DNA of 64,000 nt from Burkholderiales bacterium JOSHI_001. GTDB taxonomy: Bacteria > Pseudomonadota > Gammaproteobacteria > Burkholderiales > Burkholderiaceae_C. The notes beneath the pieces were generated by a model that was not told the origin of the DNA, ran no database searches, and worked only from the letters and a program-made list of their open reading frames with translations. The stretch is from the NCBI GenBank assembly GCA_000244995.1, contig CM001438.1:2194090-2258089 (forward strand), given 5' to 3'. A program made the position numbers and the translations under genes. How positions within the stretch are numbered: the first letter of the stretch is position 1; each line of letters begins with the position of its first letter. Shown in pieces: positions 1 to 8,324 of the stretch.

Positions 1-96
1 CATGTTCAATGCATTCAGTTCCCGCCAGCCGAGCGCCGCGGCGTGTTCACTGTGCACATTGTGGACCGCGGGGACACCCCCTTCATTGGCCCATCT

Positions 97-735
97 TCAA
101 GGCACCTGCGCAACGCTGAAATCGCGCTGCGTCGGCCCGCCCAGCAAGGCCGACTTCAGGCGCGTGTCCACCGGCTGGGGTCCGAGCCAGAGTCTCATGA
201 TCATCAGGAAGAAGTCCGGGTCGCGCACGGGTTCTCCCACCGCGTGGCCGTTGACCACGATCCGGGTGCCCACGCCGGGCAGGTACTCGAAGCCGAACGT
301 GTCGCCACTGCGAATCTGTGGCCGAGAGGCGAACATTTCGCCCAACTGGGCCAGGCCCACAAGCTGACGGTTCACCAGCTCGCGCGGGTTGGCATCGGAG
401 ACGCCCCGCACCAGCATGCGGGCCAGTTCGTTGGCGTCGATGTCCCGTCGCGCCACCATGTGCAGCCGCTTGGGGCCCTTGAGGGCGAAGAACTCGTCGG
501 CGGTCTGCACCGGCGCCACGGTGTACAGGCCCGCTTCGTACACCCGCAGGATGGCCTTGTAGCGGACCCCCGTGCCGTTGAGCTGCAACCTCTGGCCACC
601 AGATTCCGTGCTGGGCGGGAAATCAGCCGCCGCAGCCGCTGGTGTCGGCGCCGCCTGGCACAGCGCTGTGGCCATGAGTAGGCTCCACGCCATCACCCAC
701 AGCAGGATCAACCCTGAATTCACCTTGGTGCCCAT
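97..735 (-). CDS. Exported chalcone-isomerase-like protein
   Basis: Predicted 212-residue secreted protein. Residues 1-29 form a signal peptide (hydrophobic run followed by an AQA-like cleavage site). The mature part carries the pattern of the bacterial chalcone isomerase-like family: LNGTGVRYKAILRVYEAGLY near the N-terminus, then a conserved LARMLVRGV helix and a GDTFGFEYLPGVGT strand pair. In bacteria this fold is usually a periplasmic, possibly fatty-acid-binding protein and not a flavonoid enzyme, so no reaction is assigned. The ATG at 735 is chosen because GGAGCG lies just upstream; the frame stays open further upstream but that part has no family signal. It stands alone, downstream of the two-component pair on the same strand. 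Confidence 0.8.
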   Translation of the reverse strand: MGTKVNSGLILLWVMAWSLLMATALCQAAPTPAAAAADFPPSTESGGQRLQLNGTGVRYKAILRVYEAGLYTVAPVQTADEFFALKGPKRLHMVARRDIDANELARMLVRGVSDANPRELVNRQLVGLAQLGEMFASRPQIRSGDTFGFEYLPGVGTRIVVNGHAVGEPVRDPDFFLMIMRLWLGPQPVDTRLKSALLGGPTQRDFSVAQVP

Positions 736-941
736 CGGTTTCGCTCCACGGGGCCTGGGCCCTTGTTCAATGGAGCGAACTCTAGAAACCGACCACGTGC
801 CTGGCGATCGGCCGGGGCCTGAACCGCGTTTCAGGCAATGCCTGAGAAGCGGGTCCCAGCGTGACAAATTCACGTCGCAGCACCACGCCCCGCCGCAGCA
901 ACGGCCCTGCTTGTTGGTGCGGCCGACCTGGGCACGCAGCG

Positions 942-1355
942 TCAAGCCGGCGGCACGGGCTGTCCGGACAGGAGGTCCTGCGCTAGCTGCTTGGTCAGCG
1001 GCTTGGTGAGAAAGCCATGGATGCAGCCGATCTCGCGCGCATGCCGGCGGTCTTCTTCTGAACTGGAGGAGGTCAACATCACCAACACCACCGTGGGCTT
1101 GCTTTGAAGGATGGGACCGGCTGCCTGCGCAAACTCCCAGCCATCCATGCCGGGCATGTTGATGTCCAGCAGCACCAGACACACCGGGCCGTCGGGCAGT
1201 TCGCGCAGGTAGCGCAGGGCCTGTTCGGCGTGCTCGAACACCTGCAGGTCGCCGTCGAAGCCTGCACGTCGCAACACCGCCTCATGGAAAACATTATCGG
1301 GCTCGCTGTCGTCAACCAGGACGATGCGCTGAATGGGAATGGGCTGCTGGGTCAC
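942..1355 (-). CDS. Single-domain response regulator (Rcp1-like receiver)
   Basis: 137-residue stand-alone receiver domain without an output domain. It has the acidic pair in VLVDDSEPD (about residues 14-20), the phosphoacceptor Asp in LLDINMPGMDGW (about residue 64), the switch Thr/Ser in MLTSSSSEED and the conserved Lys in FLTKPLT. Proteins of this type, often called Rcp1-like, relay phosphate from hybrid or phytochrome-like kinases. The start overlaps the stop of the upstream histidine kinase by 4 bases (ATGA), so the two are probably translated together and form a cognate pair. Confidence 0.9.
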   Translation of the reverse strand: MTQQPIPIQRIVLVDDSEPDNVFHEAVLRRAGFDGDLQVFEHAEQALRYLRELPDGPVCLVLLDINMPGMDGWEFAQAAGPILQSKPTVVLVMLTSSSSEEDRRHAREIGCIHGFLTKPLTKQLAQDLLSGQPVPPA

Positions 1356-3001
1356 GATGGCGACTCCTCATTCATTGCCGCGGGAGGGAACCACACACTG
1401 AAGGTGCTGCCCTGACCAGGCAGGGACACCAACTCGATGCGGCCACCATGCAGTTCCGTTATGCGCTTGGAAATCGCCAGGCCCAATCCGGTGCCGGTGA
1501 ATTCGCGCCGGGTCACCAACCTGGAAAAGGCGCCGAAGAGCTTGGGCACCAGGTGCGGCGCGATGCCGATGCCATGGTCACGCACCCAGATCTGGCAGCC
1601 TCCGTCTTGAACGCTTGTGCTGCCCCAGGCCACACGTGGCGGCAGACCGGGTGCGTGAAATTTCAGCGCGTTGGACAACAGGTTCTGCAACAGCACACGC
1701 AGCAGCGTACGGTCGCCAAGCACGCAGGGCAGGTGGCCCGGTTCGATCACGGCCTGTTCCTTGCGCAATGCGCCGTCCAGGTCCAATAGCACCTCCTGGA
1801 TCACTTCCTGCAGGTCTACGCGCTGCCGGTGCAGGGCGATGCCATCCTGGTCCTCCAGGTGAACGTAGTCCAGCAGGTCGTCCAGCAGCGCCCGCATGCG
1901 CTCACCGCCCTGCCGAATGAAACCCAGGTGACGGCGCGATAGCGCGTCCAGCCGCTCGTCCAAATCCTCGCTCAGCATGCCGGCGAAATTGACAATGCTG
2001 TTCACCGGCTCGCGCAGGTCGTGCGACACCATGTGGAGGAAGCGTGTCTGCACGGCGTTGCGCCGGGTCAGTTGCTCGTTGGTCTTGGCGAGTTCCTGGC
2101 GCGCCTGCTCCACCTCGTGAACGTCCTGCACCCTCACCACCACGGCGCAAACCTGCCCGTGCGCATCGCGTACCGGCAAGTGGGTCAGCATCATGCGCCG
2201 GGCGCCCAGTTCCGGGTACTCGATGGTTTCGGCGCACTCCAGCTGTGTGCCGGCCAAAGCCTGGTCCAGGCGCTGTCGTTCCTTTTGCTCGTAAGGCAAT
2301 TCGCCCAGCACTTCTCGCACGTGCCGGCCCTCGACTTGTCCGCGGGTGAGCCTTCTGTAGCGCAGAAAGCAGTCATTCACATACCGGATCACGTGCTCGC
2401 GGTCCACATACACCTTCAGCGCCAGGTCTTGCGTGGCGATGGCGGTGGCCTGGAATATTCGCGCGCGCTCCTCTTGCAACTTGTCGTTCAGGGCGCGCCG
2501 ATCCTGCGCAACCTGTTGTCGCCATTCGATGAGCTTGGACACCTGGCGCGACAAGGCCTGCAAGGCTTTCAACTGCGCCGCGGACAGTTCACGTGGTTGC
2601 CTGTCAATGGCACACACCGTGCCCAGGGCCAGGCCCTGGGCGTCGGTAATGGGTGCGCCGGCATAAAACCGAATGTGAGGGTCAGCCGTGACCAACGGGT
2701 TGGTCGCGAAGCGCTGATCGGCCAGCGCGTCGCCCACGATGAACATCTCGTCCGGTTGCAGGATGGCGTGTGAACAGAACGCCACGTCCCGCGCGGTTTC
2801 CGTCGCATCCAGGCCCACCCTGGCCTTGAACCACTGACGTCGCTCATCCACCAGGGAGATGAGCGCGATGGGGGTGCCGCAAATCAGGGCGGCGAGTTGC
2901 ACCACATCGTCGAAAACCTGCTCGGGCAGGCTGTCCAACAGCTCGGTACGGCGCAGTGCGGCAAGCCGCTCGAGTTCATTGTTGGGCAGGGGGGCAGTCA
3001 T
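1352..3001 (-). CDS. GAF-PAS sensor histidine kinase
   Basis: 549-residue soluble sensor kinase with no transmembrane segment. Domains in order: GAF at about residues 20-160, PAS at about 185-300 (RYVNDCFLRYR region), HisKA at about 318-385 with the phosphoacceptor His in MVSHDLREPVNS (residue 327), and HATPase_c at about 430-545 with N box LLSNALKFH, DHGIGI and GTGLGLAISKR. It probably senses a cytoplasmic signal through the GAF domain; the ligand cannot be read from sequence. It is the first gene of a two-gene operon with the single-domain receiver behind it. The promoter region upstream holds two inverted repeats (see 3082-3141). Confidence 0.92.
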   Translation of the reverse strand: MTAPLPNNELERLAALRRTELLDSLPEQVFDDVVQLAALICGTPIALISLVDERRQWFKARVGLDATETARDVAFCSHAILQPDEMFIVGDALADQRFATNPLVTADPHIRFYAGAPITDAQGLALGTVCAIDRQPRELSAAQLKALQALSRQVSKLIEWRQQVAQDRRALNDKLQEERARIFQATAIATQDLALKVYVDREHVIRYVNDCFLRYRRLTRGQVEGRHVREVLGELPYEQKERQRLDQALAGTQLECAETIEYPELGARRMMLTHLPVRDAHGQVCAVVVRVQDVHEVEQARQELAKTNEQLTRRNAVQTRFLHMVSHDLREPVNSIVNFAGMLSEDLDERLDALSRRHLGFIRQGGERMRALLDDLLDYVHLEDQDGIALHRQRVDLQEVIQEVLLDLDGALRKEQAVIEPGHLPCVLGDRTLLRVLLQNLLSNALKFHAPGLPPRVAWGSTSVQDGGCQIWVRDHGIGIAPHLVPKLFGAFSRLVTRREFTGTGLGLAISKRITELHGGRIELVSLPGQGSTFSVWFPPAAMNEESPS

Positions 3002-3081
3002 CTGGCCGTCGCGTCGCTGGACCTGAAAGGCCGTTCAGCGTCCTGGAACGAAACGAAGGATTGTGCACGAGGTGCACGCTC

Positions 3082-3141
3082 AGGTCTGCGACCAGACCCT
3101 CATGCAATGTCCATGATTCAGCTTGATGGCGATCAAGCTGA
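3082..3141. promoter_or_regulatory. Two inverted repeats upstream of the GAF-PAS kinase operon
   Basis: GGTCTG-CGAC-CAGACC (3083-3098) and a perfect 10-base-arm repeat TCAGCTTGAT-GGCG-ATCAAGCTGA (3118-3141) lie 80-140 bases upstream of the kinase start on the minus strand. They may be operator sites or RNA hairpins. No promoter hexamers are convincing. The rest of 3002-3376 shows no gene that I can support. Confidence 0.35.
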
Positions 3142-3376
3142 GGTACAGGCATCACGACTTCCAAAGGAAGGGGGCGGGCCTGAATTGAGTCAGCCTCCTG
3201 CAAACGCCTTCTGCCGGGACTCCTGGCCTGGATCCGTGATCGAGCCGGCGCATCGACTCCGCTGGTTGGAGTGTGGCCGGTGAGTTCTGCCGAGCGATGC
3301 CAGACGCATCGATAGAAGCGGCTTGTGCTTGGGCAGGACTCCGTACCGCCCATTCCCGAAACCTTGATGGGCGTCC

Positions 3377-3622
3377 TCAGCCATGAGTCTTGATGGGAAC
3401 CTGCGACAACTGCTGCTTTGCGGCATTCAATGTTGGATGTCCTTTGGTTGCAAGGGGTCGTGCCTTGCCAACCAGGCCGCCGATCTCGAGGCCAGAAGCC
3501 AGATCAGAAATGTGGATGCTCCACTGCCGCCGCGGGTCGGCCTGCACCAGGCCGGCGCTGGCCGACCCGGCAACCACGTCCACCGTCCCGATCTCGTTGC
3601 CACCGTACCGAAGTGCAGCCAT
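3377..3622 (-). CDS. Possible small hypothetical protein (may be a gene remnant)
   Basis: 81-residue open frame with reasonably GC-rich third positions and a coherent-looking middle (QWSIHISDLASGLEIGGLVG). It has no signal peptide, membrane segment or recognised family. An ATG at 3622 and a GTG at 3637 are both possible starts. It sits alone in a roughly 800-base stretch (3002-3796) that otherwise lacks genes, so it could equally be the 3' end of a decayed gene. Low confidence. Confidence 0.28.
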   Translation of the reverse strand: MAALRYGGNEIGTVDVVAGSASAGLVQADPRRQWSIHISDLASGLEIGGLVGKARPLATKGHPTLNAAKQQLSQVPIKTHG

Positions 3623-3748
3623 GCCGCGGGTTGACACGAATGGGCGCGGCCCGGAGCACCGTGGCCGGTGTGTTCATGGGCCTGCTGGCCAAGGGGGTGC
3701 TGGCCCGCATGACGCCCGGCGTTTTCTTCGCGGCGTTGCAGCTGTGAC

Positions 3749-3766
3749 CCCGGCCACCGGGCCGGG
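3749..3766 (-). terminator. GC-rich hairpin downstream of the SnoaL-like gene
   Basis: CCCGGCC-ACCG-GGCCGGG, a 7-base-pair stem with a 4-base loop, begins 30 bases after the stop of the minus-strand gene ending at 3797. There is no T run, so termination is only a guess from its position. Confidence 0.3.
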
Positions 3767-3796
3767 CACGCCGGCATCGGCATGCGCCGCGGGACC

Positions 3797-4354
3797 TCAC
3801 TTGCTGACGTAGGGCAGCGACGAGTGGTGCACCACGATGCGCAGGTTGCCCGCATCGTCCTTCTTGAATTTCCAGGTCTTGTCCACCGTGGTCACCTTGC
3901 CGTCCTTGTCGGTGAAGGACACGTTGCCCATGGTGGTGGCCACGTCGCCGGCCAAGAAGATGGCGGCGTTCTGGATCTCCACCTTCTTCCAGCCCTTGAG
4001 CGCAAAGCCGCTGTCCTTGGGGAAGCCGGCGTTGCCGCCCACGAAGTAGGCCAGGGCGCCTTCGCGTGTGGTGCGGAAGGTCTGCGGCGCCTCGGTGAGC
4101 GTGGGCTTGAACAGCACCGGGCCGAGGTTGTAGCCATAGGCCGTGTCGATCACCTTTTCGGCCAGGGCCTTGGCGGCCGGCTGGCCGCTCTTGGCGTAGG
4201 TGTCGCTGATGGCCACCAGCGCATCGCCCCAACCGCGCTGAGCGGCCAGAACTTCGGCCTCGCTGATGGAGGTGTTGACCATCGGGGTCTTGGCGGTGGC
4301 GGCAGCCGCCAGGGCCAGCGAAGTGAGGGCGACGGCGAAAGAGGCAAGCTTCAT
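3797..4354 (-). CDS. Exported SnoaL-like / CaMKII-association-domain-like protein
   Basis: 185-residue protein with a clear Sec signal peptide (MKLASFAVALTSLALAAAA, cleavage near ATAK). The mature protein looks like a cone-shaped NTF2/SnoaL fold of the calcium/calmodulin-kinase association type: an N-terminal helix, AYFVGGNAGFPKDSGFALKG, and terminal strands WKFKKDDAGNLRIVVHHSSLPY. Database relatives are sometimes mislabelled phosphoribosyl-AMP cyclohydrolase; there is no basis for that enzyme here. The ATG at 4354 has GGAG 8 bases upstream; the longer open frame to 4492 would bury the signal peptide. It is divergent from the kinase gene at 4567. Confidence 0.78.
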   Translation of the reverse strand: MKLASFAVALTSLALAAAATAKTPMVNTSISEAEVLAAQRGWGDALVAISDTYAKSGQPAAKALAEKVIDTAYGYNLGPVLFKPTLTEAPQTFRTTREGALAYFVGGNAGFPKDSGFALKGWKKVEIQNAAIFLAGDVATTMGNVSFTDKDGKVTTVDKTWKFKKDDAGNLRIVVHHSSLPYVSK

Positions 4355-4566
4355 GGTGGGGCTCCAGTGGTGTGGCCGGTGGCGGCATGCCCCGGCTCGG
4401 AACGAATTCGACCCCAGGGGCTTGAACGCCTGCTGAAGCGCGCATGAGCGTGCCATGACCGACGGATGAACCTCGCATGACAGGCGGCCCACCCTGCCAG
4501 CGTTTTCATCTGGCGTTCATCTGGGCGCCATGCCTGCGGACGCCTGCCTGCGCGATGATTCGGGGT

Positions 4567-6189
4567 ATGTATGCAAGACGCCTGACGCTTGCCCTGGCCG
4601 CGCTGGCCGGAGCGGCCGTGCTGGAAGGGCTGGCCGCCCTGTGGGCCCTGAGCGTGGCCAACGACCATGTGCTGCGCGGGCGCGTGGCGTCCGACATCGA
4701 ACTGGCGTTCCAGGACCTCACCGTGTCCAAGCTGCGCCTGCGCAGCTGGTTCACGCAAGCCCAGCTGGACCCCGAAACCCCCGCCGAGCCGGCGCGGCGC
4801 TTCCAGGAAGACATGCAGCGCACGCTGGAACGCCTGCGCAATTTGTCCGCGCGGGCCATCGCGCTGGATCGCAACGAGGCCACCCGCACTGAACACCTCA
4901 AGCGCCAGGACGCCCTGGCCGTGCTGGCCGACAGCGTGGCCAGCCTGCAGACCGCCTCGGCCCGGGTGCGGCCGCTGGCCATAGGCACCGACAACGGCCA
5001 GGCCTGGCAGGTGGCCGGCGAGTTGTTCGACATCTCCCGCGGGCGTGATCTGCGCCGCCTGCTGGCCGACAGCATCGAGCGCGAAGCGGCAGCCGTGGCA
5101 CGTGAGCGCGCCGGCGCCGACCAGGCCCTGCGCTGGATGCGCGGCCTGCTGCTGGGCACAGCCGCCGCCATCGCACTGGCCGCCCTGCTGCTGGCGGCTG
5201 GGTTCACGCGCGCCCTGCGTCGGCCTTTGGACCAGCTGAACGAAGGCGCGCAGGCGCTGCAACAGGGCCAGCTGGCCCACCGCATCCCGCAGGACGGGCC
5301 CGACGAGTTTTCAGCGGTGGCCCGCAGCATGAACACCATGGCCATTGAACTGACCGAGCACCGGGCTCGCGAAGTGACGGCCCGCCAGCAATTGGAAGCG
5401 CTGGTGGCCGCGCGCACCGGCGAGCTGCAAAGCGCGCTGGAAGCCCTGCAGCAGGTGGACGCCCGGCGGCGCCAGCTTTTCGCCGACATCAGCCACGAGC
5501 TGCGCACGCCCACCACCGCCATCCTGGGCGAAGCCGAGATCACGCTGCGCGGGCGCGAACGCCCGGTGGCCGACTACCGCGATGCGCTGCAGCGCATCGT
5601 GGCCACCTCGCGCCAGCTGGGCAGCGTCATCGACGACCTGCTGAGCATGGCGCGCACCGACATCGACGCGCTGGCCCTGAACCGCCGCGCCCTGGACCTG
5701 GCCGAGCCGCTGCGCGAAGCCGTCGAGCAGGCCCGCGCGCTGGCGCACGAGCGCGGCGTCACCGTGCAGGGCCCCCGCATCGACGAGGGCGCCCTGCCAG
5801 TGCTGGCCGACGCCCAACGCCTGCGCCAGTTGCTGCTGCTGCTGCTGGACAACGCCGTGCGCTATTCGCACCCCGGCGGCGTGGTGGAGCTGGCGGTGCA
5901 ACGCAGCCCCCGCCGCAAGGACGGCGCCGCGCTGTGCGAGGTGCAGGTGATGGACCAGGGCATCGGCATCGCCGCGGACGACCTGCCACGCGTTTTCGAG
6001 CGCAGCTTCCGTAGCACCCAGGCGCGCCAGCACCGCGCCGACGGCAGCGGACTGGGCCTGGCCATCGGGCGTGCGCTGGCGCGCGCCCATGGCGGAGACA
6101 TCACTTTGGAAAGCCAGCCGGGCCGGGGCACGACGGTGCGGTTGCGCCTGCCCCTGCTGCCAGGCCCATCGCTGGAGGCTGCCGGATGA
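4567..6189 (+). CDS. Membrane sensor histidine kinase (OmpR-type partner)
   Basis: 540-residue inner-membrane kinase. TM1 is at about residues 6-30, a periplasmic helical sensor region of about 160 residues follows, and TM2 is at about 193-213 (LLLGTAAAIALAALLLAAGF). Then come HAMP (RRPLDQLNEGAQAL), HisKA with the phospho-His in FADISHELRTP (residue 310) and HATPase_c with LLDNAVRYSHPGG, DQGIGI and GSGLGLAIGRA. The start is uncertain between the ATG at 4567 used here and another at 4555; the frame is open to 4477. Its stop overlaps the next gene by 4 bases (ATGA), so it forms an operon with the response regulator. Confidence 0.92.
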   Translation: MYARRLTLALAALAGAAVLEGLAALWALSVANDHVLRGRVASDIELAFQDLTVSKLRLRSWFTQAQLDPETPAEPARRFQEDMQRTLERLRNLSARAIALDRNEATRTEHLKRQDALAVLADSVASLQTASARVRPLAIGTDNGQAWQVAGELFDISRGRDLRRLLADSIEREAAAVARERAGADQALRWMRGLLLGTAAAIALAALLLAAGFTRALRRPLDQLNEGAQALQQGQLAHRIPQDGPDEFSAVARSMNTMAIELTEHRAREVTARQQLEALVAARTGELQSALEALQQVDARRRQLFADISHELRTPTTAILGEAEITLRGRERPVADYRDALQRIVATSRQLGSVIDDLLSMARTDIDALALNRRALDLAEPLREAVEQARALAHERGVTVQGPRIDEGALPVLADAQRLRQLLLLLLDNAVRYSHPGGVVELAVQRSPRRKDGAALCEVQVMDQGIGIAADDLPRVFERSFRSTQARQHRADGSGLGLAIGRALARAHGGDITLESQPGRGTTVRLRLPLLPGPSLEAAG

Positions 6190-6899
6190 ACGTGCTGGTG
6201 GTGGAAGACGACGCCCGCATCGCCGACTTCCTGGACCGCGGCCTGCGCGCCGAGGGCCACCGCGTGCTGGTGGCGCGCAACGGCCCCGATGGCCTGGCCC
6301 TGGCGCGCGACGCCGCGCGCGCGGCGCAGGCCGACGACACCCCCACCGTGCTGCTGCTGGACGTGATGCTGCCCGGCATGAGCGGCCTGGAGGTGTGCCA
6401 GACACTGCGGGCCGCACAGGTGCACCTGCCCATCCTGATGCTCACCGCGCTGGGCACGCTGGAAGACCGCGTCAGCGGCTTGCGCCTGGGTGCGGACGAC
6501 TATCTGGTCAAGCCCTTCGAGTTCGAGGAACTGCTGGCCCGCATCGACGCCTTGGCGCGACGCGGCCACCGCCAAGCCAGCCCCACCCGCGAACTGCTGG
6601 TGGTGGCCGACCTGGAACTGGACACCCGCACCATGCGCGCCAGCCGGGCTGGCCGCCCCCTGTCATTGACCGCCCGCGAACTGGCGCTGCTGGAACTGCT
6701 GATGTCGTCGCCCGGCCGGCTGTTCAGCCGCGAACGCATCCTGGCCAATGTCTGGGGCACCAGCGAGGACCCGCTGACCAATGTGGTGGACGTCTACATC
6801 CGCCGCCTGCGCAGCAAGGTCGACGACGGCTTCCCGCGCCCGCTGATCCACACCCAGCGGGGCCTGGGCTACCGGCTGGAGGACCTGCCTCGGGACTAG
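6186..6899 (+). CDS. OmpR/PhoB-family response regulator
   Basis: 237-residue DNA-binding regulator. The receiver has VEDDARIAD, phosphoacceptor Asp 59 in LLLDVMLPGMSG, and Lys in DDYLVKPFEF. The C-terminal winged helix (about residues 140-232) has LSLTARELALLELL, the recognition region ending in VVDVYIRRLRSKVD and the terminal hairpin TQRGLGYRLED. Length and ends are normal for the family, although IS66-derived sequence begins only about a dozen bases after the stop codon. It is coupled to the upstream kinase by a 4-base overlap. The target genes are unknown; anything that once lay downstream was replaced by the insertion remnant. Confidence 0.93.
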   Translation: MNVLVVEDDARIADFLDRGLRAEGHRVLVARNGPDGLALARDAARAAQADDTPTVLLLDVMLPGMSGLEVCQTLRAAQVHLPILMLTALGTLEDRVSGLRLGADDYLVKPFEFEELLARIDALARRGHRQASPTRELLVVADLELDTRTMRASRAGRPLSLTARELALLELLMSSPGRLFSRERILANVWGTSEDPLTNVVDVYIRRLRSKVDDGFPRPLIHTQRGLGYRLEDLPRD

Positions 6900-6911
6900 G
6901 CTGCGGCAGGC

Positions 6912-7753
6912 GTTGTCGAAGGGCAGGTCGCCGTCGTCCAGGAAGCGCGTCAGCGCCACCCAGCGGTTGAGGCTGTGGTCGATCGCCCGGGCGGTGGCCG
7001 TGATCGTCGCCGTGCATCGAGCCTGGGCTGGCTATCGGCGTCGGCCACCTCGCGCTCGACTTCCTGCAGCGCGCCGAAGAGCTTCAGCGCCTGCTCGCCA
7101 ACCTGGCTGCCGCGGTTGGCCCACAGCGCGTGGAACTGGCGCCGTGCGTGCGCCATGCAACCCACATTGGTCACGCCGAGCTCGAAGCAGGCCTTGTAGC
7201 CGCTGAAGTCGTCGGTGACCAGCTTGCCCCGCCATCCGGGCTTGTCCTGCGTGCCGGGCAGGCCGAGGAAGCTGCGCACCTGCTGGCCGCCCCGGCTGTC
7301 GGCGAAGTCGAACACGACGGCCTTGACCGGGTTGAACGGCGTGGTGCAGTGGCTCCACAGGTACGCCCGGTGCGTCTTGCCATGGCCCGGCTTGAGCATC
7401 GCCACCGGCGTCTCATCGGCAGGCGGCACCGGCTGGCGCAGCAGTTCGGCCGCCAGAGCGTCCACCAGCGGCTGCAACTGCACGCCACATTCGCCCACCC
7501 ACTGCGCCAGGGTCGAGCGGGCGATCAGGTGCCCGGCACGCTCGAAGATCGCTTCCTGGCGGTGCAGCGGCAGGTGATCCAGGTACTTGGCCACCAGGAC
7601 CTTCATGCGGTTGGCGCGCCGGTTGGCGAAGCGCTGGGCATGGTGAGGCCGCGCTGAGCCGAACACCGTGACCACCTGGGCCCGTGCAGCCTCGTTGCCA
7701 GAGCGCTTGTCCAGCGGTTCCACCGCCGTCCACACCGCCTCAAGCTGGATCAT
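6912..7753 (-). pseudogene. tnpB'-'tnpC fusion remnant of IS66
   Basis: The first 54 or so residues are TnpB (MIQLEAVWTAVEPLDKRSG, PHHAQRFANRRANRMKVLV). They continue in frame into the middle of TnpC (AKYLDHLPLHRQEAIFERAG, STLAQWVGECG, AYLWSHCTTPF, FSGYKACFELGVTNVGCMAHARRQF). An internal deletion has therefore removed the rest of tnpB and the leucine-zipper and zinc-finger start of tnpC. At about 7010-7030 the frame breaks; a second frame continues ATARAIDHSLNRWVALTRFL and DLPFDN before homology stops. The start ATG at 7753 lies inside the end of tnpA, as is usual in IS66. Confidence 0.85.
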
Positions 7754-8105
7754 GAGCGCGGATCGCCGCAGCAACCCGCGCATCCAGTGACCGGCCCATC
7801 GACGCGCTCATCGGCCAGCTCAGCTTGGCCGCGATGCCACCGCGGCGAAGTTCGACCTCGATGGTGCGTTCGTCCGCCGCCCGCGGCACAACCGGCGCGA
7901 CGGCCACCGGCACGAACTGCTCCGCTGCGGTGGCCGCATCCGTTTCGCGGGCCTGCTTGCGCCAGCCATGCACGATGTTGGCGTTGATGCCGTGCGACAT
8001 CGCCACCTTGGCCCCCGACGCGCCAGGCGCAGCGCACTCGGCCAGGATCTGCCCTTTCGGGTCTGGCCCATAGCGCCTGCGCTAACGACTGTTCTCCGTT
8101 GCCAT
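7740..8105 (-). pseudogene. tnpA remnant of IS66 with an early amber stop
   Basis: Reads MATENSR, then TAG at 8082-8084, then RRRYGPDPKGQILAECAAPG and VAMSHGINANIVHGWRKQ, the helix-turn-helix start typical of the IS66 accessory protein TnpA. The remainder (about 80 residues, ending IRAHDPA) is open. Only the eighth codon is broken, so the damage is a single substitution in an otherwise complete gene of about 121 codons. A downstream GTG could restart a shortened product. Confidence 0.75.
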
Positions 8106-8136
8106 CGTGTCCAGTTGTTCGTCAACTGGACACGAT
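8104..8136. repeat. Perfect 14-base inverted repeat at the tnpA start
   Basis: ATCGTGTCCAGTTG, loop TTCGT, CAACTGGACACGAT. The arms are fully complementary. The repeat begins on the first two bases of the tnpA start codon, so as RNA it would form a strong hairpin directly in the leader, and as DNA it could be an operator. Confidence 0.6.
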
Positions 8137-8267
8137 CGTTGTCGCCGCACGGCCTCAAATCAAGACCGGTTCGCCGGAAGCTTGCGAATGTCGCGCCGTC
8201 TGTTGCGGCACGCCTTGGATCAAGAAGTGAGCGGAAGGAGCCCAGTGATGCCTTTTCACGTTCAGTC

Positions 8268-8307
8268 AATCCGTTGGTCCAGTGTTCGAGTCACTCAGGG
8301 CCCACCA
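8268..8307 (+). other. tRNA 3' half (lysine-type), probable attachment-site scar
   Basis: The last 40 bases of a tRNA gene without its 5' half. In order: AA as positions 37-38, anticodon stem strand TCCGT, variable loop TGGTC, T arm CAGTG-TTCGAGT-CACTC (four of five pairs), acceptor strand AGGGCCC, discriminator A and encoded CCA. The AATCCGTTGGTC stretch resembles tRNA-Lys or tRNA-Asn, and the GGGCCC acceptor fits lysine best. The expected 5' partner GGGCCCT is not found upstream, and the base at the universal U33 position is wrong, so similarity stops in the anticodon loop. This is the typical extent of an att core left by a tyrosine-recombinase element. Confidence 0.65.
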
Positions 8308-8324
8308 AAGAAGCTCGAAGATTC

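Larger units (their letters stand above)
6900..8105 (-). mobile_element. Decayed IS66-family insertion sequence
   Basis: Remnants of the three IS66 genes occur in the normal order on the minus strand: tnpA (7740-8105), the first part of tnpB fused in frame to the middle of tnpC, and a frameshifted piece of late tnpC. The tnpC end is cut off at about 6912, just before the region that holds the conserved ENQIRP-type motif with the last catalytic acid. I could not find terminal inverted repeats or a target duplication. The element is not capable of transposing by itself. Confidence 0.85.

Noticed and set aside
3504-4478. A 324-residue alternate-frame protein over the SnoaL-like gene
   Set aside because: It reads in a shifted frame through a gene with a clear signal peptide and fold, and is rich in Gly/Arg/His without motifs.
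8232-8307. A complete tRNA gene at this place
   Set aside because: The 5' half does not pair with the acceptor strand, no D arm is visible, and the base at the universal U33 position is wrong, so only the 3' half is a tRNA.
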